The notes under the pieces: generated by a model
The model's database searches: none
What the model was told of the DNA's origin: nothing
What the model saw: the letters and a program-made list of their open reading frames with translations, nothing else
Program-made: the position numbers and the translations under genes
Part shown: positions 8,233 to 14,178 of the stretch, piece by piece
How positions within the stretch are numbered: the stretch's first letter is position 1
Layout: each line of letters starts with the position of its first letter
NCBI GenBank assembly: GCA_946631345.1
Contig: CAMPAA010000050.1
Coordinates: forward strand, 1-16,649
Direction of reading: 5' to 3'
Length of the DNA: 16,649 nucleotides
Origin: an uncultured Verrucomicrobiota bacterium
GTDB lineage: Bacteria; Verrucomicrobiota; Kiritimatiellia; RFP12; UBA1067

Positions 8233-9150
8233 ATGGGAAACAAAGCGGAATATGTTGGGATCGGCTACTGCTCCAATGACCATCTGGCAGTGGTGCCGTT
8301 CATACCGATGGATACGAAGGTGCAGATGCGCCGCCACGCAATCCTCGGCGGCGGGCCTGCAGGCAACTCCACGGCTGCGGCTGCGGCGCTCGGCAAGAAG
8401 GCCGCGTTCATCGGAACGGTCGGCGACGATCCTGACGGTCGCGCCATCCTGTCGGACTTCGCGGCGCAGGGCGTGGATACATCGGCCATGAAGGTGCGCC
8501 AAGGGGCGACCAGCGCCATTGCATATCTCTGGATCGAGGAGAAGACGGGGAACCGGTCGTGCGTGTGGACGCGCGAGGGTCTCACCGAACTTTCCTCCGA
8601 CGAGGTGGATCTTGATCTCGTGAGGGGCGCACAGGTGCTTCACGTGGATGGACATCAGCCGCAGGCCGCCATCGCCGCCGCCAAGGCCGCGAATGAGGCT
8701 GGCGTGCTGGTGAACTACGATGCCGGTACCCACCGCGACGGCATGCAGGAGCTGCTGCCGCTTGCCGATCTGCTGATCTGTTCGGAGGAGTTCATCCTGA
8801 AGCTGACAGGCTTGGCCGACGCCGAGGCGGCCGTGCGCAAGGTGTACGAGACGTACCGGCCGAAGGTGTGCGGCGCCACTATGGGCGTGAAGGGCTCAAT
8901 GTGCTTTGACGGACGCGACTTCGTGAAGATGCCGGCATTCCAGGTCGAGAAGGTAGTGGATACCACGGGGTGCGGAGATCTGTTCCACACGGGTTTCGCG
9001 GTGCGCTATCTCGAGACGCAGGATCTTGCGGAGTGCCAGCGTTTCGCCGCCGCCGTGTCGGCGATAAAGTGCCGTGGCCTGTCGGGGCGTCCGCCGAGCG
9101 CGCCTACGCGCGAAGAGGTAGAAGATTTCCTGAAGTCGAGGAGTGCTTGA
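8233..9150 (+). CDS. PfkB-family carbohydrate kinase
   Basis: A 305-residue ribokinase-type kinase that phosphorylates a sugar or related hydroxyl compound with ATP in the cytoplasm. Seen features are the N-terminal substrate-side GGGPAGNSTAAAAALG block (~37-52), the GTVGDDPDG motif, and the C-terminal signature DTTGCGD at 243-249 with D249 as catalytic base and an anion-hole GCG (more often GAG). Similar families act on ribose, fructose, 2-keto-3-deoxygluconate, adenosine or tagatose-6-phosphate; sequence alone does not tell which. The MFS transporter gene begins one base after its stop, so the pair very likely takes up and phosphorylates one substrate. Start ATG 8233 fits the promoter and the normal family length. 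Confidence 0.92.
   Translation: MGNKAEYVGIGYCSNDHLAVVPFIPMDTKVQMRRHAILGGGPAGNSTAAAAALGKKAAFIGTVGDDPDGRAILSDFAAQGVDTSAMKVRQGATSAIAYLWIEEKTGNRSCVWTREGLTELSSDEVDLDLVRGAQVLHVDGHQPQAAIAAAKAANEAGVLVNYDAGTHRDGMQELLPLADLLICSEEFILKLTGLADAEAAVRKVYETYRPKVCGATMGVKGSMCFDGRDFVKMPAFQVEKVVDTTGCGDLFHTGFAVRYLETQDLAECQRFAAAVSAIKCRGLSGRPPSAPTREEVEDFLKSRSA
9138..9143 (+). promoter_or_regulatory. Shine-Dalgarno for the MFS transporter (GAGGAG)
   Basis: GAGGAG lies eight bases before the ATG at 9152, within the last codons of the kinase gene. It supports 9152 over the in-frame GTG at 9143, which overlaps the site itself. Confidence 0.75.
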
Positions 9151-9151
9151 A

Positions 9152-10399
9152 ATGGAACAGGATAACGATAGGCGGTATAAATGGGTGATGCTGGCGCTGC
9201 TTGCGGTCACCTACTTCCTCATGCATGCGTCGCGGCAGGTTTTCAACGCCTCTCTGCCGCAGATAAAGCTCGACCTTGCCGGGCATGGCGCAACAGACGC
9301 CCAGCTTGGCCTTTCGCGCACGATCTTCCTGTTCGCCTACGGCTGCATGGTGCCGTTCGCCGGCATTGCGGCGGACTTCTTCCGCCGCAAGTGGGTGATT
9401 GTGATCGGCACTCTCCTGTTTTCGACCAGCGTGTTCTTCACGGGATTCGCGGAGTCGATGCTGATGCTGTTCATCATGTACGGGTTCATGAACGGCATAG
9501 GGCAGTGCATGATCCCTGGCGCGGCTAGCTCGCTCATCGCGCAGTACCACACCGAAACGCGCTCGACGGCGCTTTCGATCTACCAGTCCGCCCTGTACGT
9601 AGGGGTGCTGGTCTCATCCGTGGTTGCCGGGTCGCTCGGCGGCTCGTCGTCGTCCGGCTGGCGCATCTCGTTCTGGGCGTTCGGCGGCGTGGCCATAGTG
9701 TGGATGGTTGCGCTTACGGTGTTCCTGCGCAACACCCCGGCGCTGAAGGTGCACAACGAGGATGTGAAGCCGAGGTTTTCGGACGCTCTCAAGGCGTTCT
9801 GCTCCAAGCCGTCCGCCTATCTTCTGACTTTCGCCTTCGGAATGCTCGTGTTCGGTTCGAACTGCTTCCGCACGTGGATGCCAGCGTTCATGCAGAAGGC
9901 GGGATGGGGCCTTACGCCCGGCTCGGCAGCGTTCCACTCCGTGTTCTGGTTCTACCTCGGCAGTTTCCTCGGCATTGCGCTCGGCGCGCGCCTCTCCGAC
10001 CGTCTATCCGTGAAGCGGCGCGGAATCCGCCTTACGATCATGGCGATAGGCCTTGCGATATCCGCGCCGACGATGGCCGGAATGGTGCTTGTGCCGTCGC
10101 TGTGGCTAAGCTGTGTGATGATGTTCTTCTTCGGGCTTGGAGGAGGGTTCTTCGACTGCAACCTCTATGCCGGGCTTTTCGACGTGGTGGCCCCGCGCTA
10201 CCGTTCGGCGGCGATGGGTTTCTACCTGAGCGGAGCGTTCTTCATCGGATGCCCGGCGACGGCCGTGCTCGGATGGGTGGGGCACAACTACTCGCTGCAG
10301 ACCGGCATGGCGATCTTCGGCGGCACCTATGCCCTTGGCGCAATTGCCATCTTCAGTGCGCGCGCCTTCTTTTTCCGCCACGACCACGTGGAGGGCTGA
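9152..10399 (+). CDS. MFS transporter, organophosphate:phosphate antiporter-like
   Basis: An inner-membrane transporter of 415 residues with about 12 hydrophobic segments in two six-helix halves and a polar central loop near residues 195-215 (RNTPALKVHNEDVKP). The first helix (LLAVTYFLMHASRQVFNASLP) followed by LGLSRTIFLFAYG and the short loop AADFFRRKW between helices 2 and 3 resemble the GlpT/UhpT/hexuronate-transporter branch. The second-half equivalent is GARLSDRLSVKRRG. Candidate cargo is a sugar, sugar acid or sugar phosphate. Coupling to the sugar kinase one base upstream suggests an unphosphorylated sugar or sugar acid, but this is inference. Confidence 0.92.
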   Translation: MEQDNDRRYKWVMLALLAVTYFLMHASRQVFNASLPQIKLDLAGHGATDAQLGLSRTIFLFAYGCMVPFAGIAADFFRRKWVIVIGTLLFSTSVFFTGFAESMLMLFIMYGFMNGIGQCMIPGAASSLIAQYHTETRSTALSIYQSALYVGVLVSSVVAGSLGGSSSSGWRISFWAFGGVAIVWMVALTVFLRNTPALKVHNEDVKPRFSDALKAFCSKPSAYLLTFAFGMLVFGSNCFRTWMPAFMQKAGWGLTPGSAAFHSVFWFYLGSFLGIALGARLSDRLSVKRRGIRLTIMAIGLAISAPTMAGMVLVPSLWLSCVMMFFFGLGGGFFDCNLYAGLFDVVAPRYRSAAMGFYLSGAFFIGCPATAVLGWVGHNYSLQTGMAIFGGTYALGAIAIFSARAFFFRHDHVEG

Positions 10400-10422
10400 C
10401 GTAAGCCGGGCGGCGGAAAGTG

Positions 10423-10431
10423 TGGTATAAT
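10423..10431 (+). promoter_or_regulatory. Extended -10 promoter (TGGTATAAT) of the isomerase gene
   Basis: This is a perfect extended -10, without a recognisable -35, in the 86-base gap after the transporter gene. Its 15-base core (10418-10432) is identical to that at 6092-6106. Here the predicted RNA start (~10438) leaves a leader of about 48 bases before the ATG at 10486, with a Shine-Dalgarno, unlike the DUF1080 copy. Confidence 0.7.
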
Positions 10432-10472
10432 TAGCAGCCATTGACCCGAATGGGATGTTTTCAAACCTGAAT

Positions 10473-10476
10473 GGAG
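10473..10476 (+). promoter_or_regulatory. Shine-Dalgarno choosing the isomerase start (GGAG)
   Basis: GGAG is nine bases before ATG 10486. The in-frame ATG at 10471 overlaps it and would put five extra charged residues before the Tat signal; ATG 10492 is too far away. Confidence 0.6.
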
Positions 10477-10485
10477 AAAAGAAAA

Positions 10486-11418
10486 ATGCAAATGAATCGT
10501 CGTACGTTCCTCGGAGCCGCCGCCGCGACGGCAACGGCGTCCGCAATGCCGGGATGCTGCTCGCTCTGCTGCTGCCCCAAGGCGCAGGTGGCTGTCCAGC
10601 TCTATTCGATCCGCACATACATCGGCGGAAAGAAGGACAAGTCCGGCAAAGTGTTGGCCGAAGGCGTTGGCCCCGACCGGGCGTTCGAGGAGGTGGCGAA
10701 GATTGGCTACAAGGGAGTGGAGTTCGCCGGCTACTACGGGCGCGACGCGAAGACGCTCGACAAGATGCTCAAGGACAACGGCCTCGTGGCGTGCGGTACG
10801 CATGTGGGCAAGGACGCGTTCGGGCCTGACAAGGTGAAGGAGACGTGCGAGTTCAACCTCGCGTTCGGCAATGATCTGATCATCTGCCCCGGCGGCGGGA
10901 ACCGTCCGTCTAACGTAGCGTGGAACTCCACGACCGGCGTGAAGGACGACTGGTGGAAGTACCTCACGGAATACTACGCCAAGGCCGCCGAGGATGCCGC
11001 CAAGTTCGGCTGCAAGGTGGGGCTGCACAACCACCAGTGGGAGTTCCAGATGAAGCTCTCCAACGGCATGTCGGTATGGGACTACTTCTTCTCCAATACG
11101 CCAAGCAACGTGTGCATGGAACAGGATGTGGGATGGACGACATGCGCGGGCTTCGATCCGTGTGAACAGTACGTGAAGTACCCGCATCGCAGCCCCACGC
11201 TCCACGCGAAGGAGAACGGGATGGGGTCGAAGGGAGAGTTCCATGCGATTCTCGGCCAGCCCGGCGAAGGCGCGCGCGGCGTAGACTGGGACAGGCTCTT
11301 CCCCGTGACTGACGCCGATGGCGTGAAGTGGTACATCGTCGAGTGCGAGCGCCATGATGATACGCTCATGCCGATAACCGAGTCCTTCAAGTTCCTCCGT
11401 TCCAAGGGCCGCTGCTGA
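10486..11418 (+). CDS. Tat-exported TIM-barrel sugar isomerase/epimerase
   Basis: From ATG 10486 it has 310 residues. The N-terminus MQMNRRTFLGAAAATATA carries a twin-arginine motif (R5-R6, RRTFL) and a short hydrophobic stretch, so a folded protein is probably exported. Directly after it is a cysteine cluster, C24, C25, C28, C29 and C30; MPGC could be a poor lipobox. The rest is an AP-endonuclease-2/IolE-like TIM barrel (VAVQLYSIR, GYKGVEFAGYYG, GLHNHQWEF, EQDVGW, LHAKE, VECERHDD). E186, D214, H240 and E286 are spaced like the metal quartet of ketose 3-epimerases, so a metal-dependent isomerase, epimerase or 3-keto-sugar lyase/hydratase is likely. It stands alone under its own promoter. Its likely partner is the DUF1080 protein with the same promoter core. 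Confidence 0.88.
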   Translation: MQMNRRTFLGAAAATATASAMPGCCSLCCCPKAQVAVQLYSIRTYIGGKKDKSGKVLAEGVGPDRAFEEVAKIGYKGVEFAGYYGRDAKTLDKMLKDNGLVACGTHVGKDAFGPDKVKETCEFNLAFGNDLIICPGGGNRPSNVAWNSTTGVKDDWWKYLTEYYAKAAEDAAKFGCKVGLHNHQWEFQMKLSNGMSVWDYFFSNTPSNVCMEQDVGWTTCAGFDPCEQYVKYPHRSPTLHAKENGMGSKGEFHAILGQPGEGARGVDWDRLFPVTDADGVKWYIVECERHDDTLMPITESFKFLRSKGRC

Positions 11419-11425
11419 GCGGCCC
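11406..11425 (+). terminator. Perfect 8-bp hairpin over the isomerase stop codon
   Basis: GGGCCGCT (11406-11413) and AGCGGCCC (11418-11425) pair perfectly around the four-base loop GCTG, enclosing the TGA at 11416-11418. There is no T-run after it, so it may slow, attenuate or protect RNA rather than act as an ordinary intrinsic terminator. It lies 19 bases before the recombinase start. Confidence 0.4.
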
Positions 11426-11444
11426 GCCGCAGGCGCAAGCCGGC

Positions 11445-12353
11445 ATGGGCGATGTCGGGTACAGGGAGGCGGTGGATTCATTCGCCGCCGCGTTGGCGCT
11501 GGAGCGCGGTCTAGCCGAGAAAACGCAGGAGGCCTATCTGCGCGACGTGCGCGCGCTGATTGGATTTCTTGCGCGGCGTGGCCGCACCAGCGCCCGTGAG
11601 GTCGTGCGCGCCGACATCACGGCCTATCTTGAGGCGATGCACCGGGCGGCCAAGCGCGCCAGTTCGCGCGCACGTGCGTTCACCGCGATAAGAGAGTTCT
11701 TCGCCCACCTGAAGGAGAATCGCATGATCGCGGTCGATCCTACGGAAGGTCTGGAGGCGCCGAAGAAGGGGCTTGTGCTGCCGAAGATACTGCCGGAGGA
11801 GGCGATGCGCAGACTGATAGAGTCCGTATCCGGCGTGGAACCGCGCGACCTGCGCGACCGTGCCATGCTGGAGTTCCTGTACGGGTGCGGACTGCGCGTG
11901 AGCGAACTGTGCGACCTTACGCTCGACTCGTTTCCTGACGGTGCCGAGCTTGTGCGTTGCACCGGCAAGGGGTCGAAGGACCGCATCGTTCCGCTCGGTC
12001 GTTCGGCTGGCGACGCGCTGGCGCGCTATCTCTCGTCCGCTCGCGACGCATTTTCGCGCGGCGACCAGAGCGAACGCCATCTGTTCCTGACACGGCTCGG
12101 AAGGAAGTTCACGCGCATGGGGGTGTTCAAGATACTCAAGCAGCGCGCCACCGCTGCAGGCCTTGATCCTTCAGTGGTGTCGCCGCATGTGCTGCGGCAT
12201 TGCTTCGCTTCGCATCTGCTTGCGCATGGTGCTGACATACGCGCCATTCAGGAGATGCTTGGGCACGCCTCCATCGAGACAACCCAGGTGTATACGCATG
12301 TGGATCAGTCCCGCCTGGGAGAGATTCACCACAGATACCATCCAAGAGCATGA
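11445..12353 (+). CDS. xerD: XerC/XerD-type tyrosine recombinase
   Basis: At 302 residues it matches housekeeping Xer proteins, which resolve chromosome dimers at dif with FtsK. The N-terminal SAM-like core-binding domain occupies ~1-95 (FAAALALERGLAEKTQEAYLRDVRALIGFL). The catalytic domain has the full set of residues: R151 (CGLRVSEL), K178 (GKGSKDR), H248 and R251 (HVLRH), H274 (GHASIETT) and nucleophile Y283 (QVYTHV). No attachment site, cargo gene or phage gene surrounds it, and it is followed by a peptidase gene with an ATGA overlap, so a chromosomal Xer is more likely than an integrase. XerC and XerD cannot be told apart here. Start ATG 11445 gives normal length but has no clear Shine-Dalgarno. 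Confidence 0.92.
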   Translation: MGDVGYREAVDSFAAALALERGLAEKTQEAYLRDVRALIGFLARRGRTSAREVVRADITAYLEAMHRAAKRASSRARAFTAIREFFAHLKENRMIAVDPTEGLEAPKKGLVLPKILPEEAMRRLIESVSGVEPRDLRDRAMLEFLYGCGLRVSELCDLTLDSFPDGAELVRCTGKGSKDRIVPLGRSAGDALARYLSSARDAFSRGDQSERHLFLTRLGRKFTRMGVFKILKQRATAAGLDPSVVSPHVLRHCFASHLLAHGADIRAIQEMLGHASIETTQVYTHVDQSRLGEIHHRYHPRA

Positions 12354-13438
12354 AGAATACAGCTAAAAATCCATTCGCAGACCGCCTCGAAGCCTTTGCA
12401 GCATATCTCCGCCGTCGCGGTATCGTCGCCGCCGTGGTTTGCGGGGAGGCGAACCAGAAGGGGCTTGTCGGGTTCGGATGCGACAACGGCAGACTGTGCG
12501 TGCCGGCGGCGGCGGAAGCGCCCGCCGTGTTCTACACGGATTTCCGCTATGTGCCGGCGGCGAAACGCGTGGCACCATGGCTGAAGGTGTGTGACATAAA
12601 GCGCTTCGGCCCGGCGTCGATCCTGCGCCCGCGCACCGGAGCGTTCAGGGTGGGGTACGAGGGAGATATCCCCGCCGTGCGCTACCAGAGGTTCGGCAGG
12701 ATGTTCAGGAGGGCGGCGCTGGTGGATGTGTCGGAGAAGCTGCTGTTGCTGCGCGCGGTCAAGACGCCTGCCGAGATTGCAAAGGTCGCCGCCGCCGAGG
12801 CCCTCAACGACAGGATATGGAGCGAGGCCCAGCGCGAGATCAGGCCGGGCATGACCGAGAAGGACATACAGCGTATCATCCGCGCATGGATGAACGCGCT
12901 TGGCGACGGCGAGGCGTTCGAGACTATAGTGTGCGCCGGCGCGAATGCCGCTGAATGCCACCATGTGCCGGACGGCACGGTGTGGAAGAAGGGCGAGCCT
13001 CTGCTCGTGGACATGGGCGTGAGGCTTGACGGCTACTGCTCGGACATGACGCGCTGCATATGCGGCACGAAAGGCAGGCGAAACGGAATCCCGTCCCGCT
13101 ATGACGAGATATACACGCTCGTGCTGGCAGCGAACCGGGCGGCGATAGCGGCAGCGCGGCCGGGAATCACGGGTAGGCAGCTCGATGCCGTCGCGCGCCG
13201 CACGATTTCCAGGGCGGGGTACGGGAAATTCTTCGGTCACGCGCTTGGACACGGCGTGGGGCTGGAGATACACGAGCTTCCGGTCGCGTCGAAACGTTCG
13301 AAGACGGTGCTGAAGCCGGGGATGCTCGTCACGATAGAGCCTGGCGTGTACATGGAAGGCGAGCTGGGAGTGCGCATCGAGGATCTCGTGCTGATAACGA
13401 AAGACGGCTGCGAAGTTCTCTCCTCCAGCGCCAAGTGA
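12350..13438 (+). CDS. M24-family Xaa-Pro aminopeptidase
   Basis: A cytoplasmic dimetal exopeptidase of 362 residues that removes the residue before proline from peptides (PepP/PepQ type). The N-terminal creatinase-like domain covers ~1-125, and the pita-bread catalytic domain the rest. All five metal ligands are visible: D221 (LLVDMG), D232 (CSDMTR), H301 (GHGVGLEIHE), E330 (IEPGVY) and E344 (VRIEDL). H307 in IHE may be the substrate histidine. The ATG overlaps the recombinase stop as ATGA, so translation is probably coupled. Aminopeptidase or prolidase activity cannot be settled from sequence alone. Its 3' end faces the response regulator's 3' end across 86 bases. Confidence 0.93.
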   Translation: MKNTAKNPFADRLEAFAAYLRRRGIVAAVVCGEANQKGLVGFGCDNGRLCVPAAAEAPAVFYTDFRYVPAAKRVAPWLKVCDIKRFGPASILRPRTGAFRVGYEGDIPAVRYQRFGRMFRRAALVDVSEKLLLLRAVKTPAEIAKVAAAEALNDRIWSEAQREIRPGMTEKDIQRIIRAWMNALGDGEAFETIVCAGANAAECHHVPDGTVWKKGEPLLVDMGVRLDGYCSDMTRCICGTKGRRNGIPSRYDEIYTLVLAANRAAIAAARPGITGRQLDAVARRTISRAGYGKFFGHALGHGVGLEIHELPVASKRSKTVLKPGMLVTIEPGVYMEGELGVRIEDLVLITKDGCEVLSSSAK

Positions 13439-13524
13439 CTGATCCCGCCGCGTCAGGACGTTGTCGCAGGAATTCAGGCGACGATAGACTCTGGTTGCCG
13501 GTGATTGCGGGAGGCGGCCCCATG
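13439..13524. other. Convergent intergenic gap
   Basis: Eighty-six bases between two genes that end facing each other. A shared terminator would be expected, but I see only short 4-5 base pairings and no T-run on either strand. Confidence 0.5.
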
Positions 13525-14178
13525 CTATATCTCAATCAGGTGCCGCTGGAGAGCAAAGCCGATTGCCTCGGTGCGGTTTGAGACGTTGAGGCGTACGAAT
13601 ATCTCGGAAAATTGTTTCTTGATCGTGATCACCGATACGTTCAGCTGGGTTGCAATCTCCTGATTGGTGAATCCACGCGCGGCAAGCGTTAGTTGCTGCA
13701 ATTGCCGGTTTGTAAGGCATGGCGTCGCCGACTCTTCGTCTACAAGCGCCTGCACCTCCTTGGACAGCACCCTTTCGCCTGCAAAGATTTTGCGGATCGC
13801 TATGGGCAGGTCGCAGGTCGGGGCGTTCTTCAGCAGCACGCCCGAAGCTCCGTTCAACACGGCGCGTGCCAGATCGGCGGATGTCCCATATGACGTGAAG
13901 ATAAGGACCTTAGGCCGCGGCAACTCTTCTGCGCTGTCGCCGGTTGACGGCTGCGCCGTAATCTGACGTGTGGCATCCGCGCCGGAAAGGATCGGCATCA
14001 TAAGATCCATCACAACCACGTCCGGCTTGAGGCTGCGTGATAGCCTTACGGCTTCTTCGCCTGTTTTTGCCTCGCCGACAACGTTCATGTCTTTTTCGTG
14101 CGAAAGAAGCGATGTTAGGCCCACGCGCATTATCGCATGGTCATCTGCAAGGAGTATACGAATTTTGCCGTTCATCAT
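13525..14178 (-). CDS. NarL/FixJ-type response regulator
   Basis: A 217-residue DNA-binding regulator. The receiver domain (~5-125) has the acidic pair D12-D13, phospho-acceptor D58 (VVVMDLMMP), T95 (FTSYG) and K117 (LLKNA). The output domain (~155-208) is a LuxR-type helix-turn-helix: LTNRQLQQLTLAARGFTNQE, then IATQLNVS and RLNVSNRTEA. Two things are unusual: a longer loop before beta-4 of the receiver (AQPSTGDSAEELPRPK, residues 75-90), and the recognition-helix region reads TIKKQFSEIF where most relatives have TVKTHLxxIF. The ATG at 14178 overlaps the kinase stop as ATGA, so it is the partner of that kinase and translated after it. Targets are unknown; the palindrome upstream of the operon promoter is one candidate. 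Confidence 0.93.
   Translation of the reverse strand: MMNGKIRILLADDHAIMRVGLTSLLSHEKDMNVVGEAKTGEEAVRLSRSLKPDVVVMDLMMPILSGADATRQITAQPSTGDSAEELPRPKVLIFTSYGTSADLARAVLNGASGVLLKNAPTCDLPIAIRKIFAGERVLSKEVQALVDEESATPCLTNRQLQQLTLAARGFTNQEIATQLNVSVITIKKQFSEIFVRLNVSNRTEAIGFALQRHLIEI

Noticed and set aside
10327..11481. Long minus-strand frame (384 codons) opposite the isomerase gene
   Set aside because: Antisense shadow of a well-supported gene; composition typical of reverse-strand artefacts.
11445..12353. Recombinase as an integrase marking a mobile element
   Set aside because: No attachment site, tRNA, cargo, phage or transposon gene nearby, and length and residues match housekeeping Xer.
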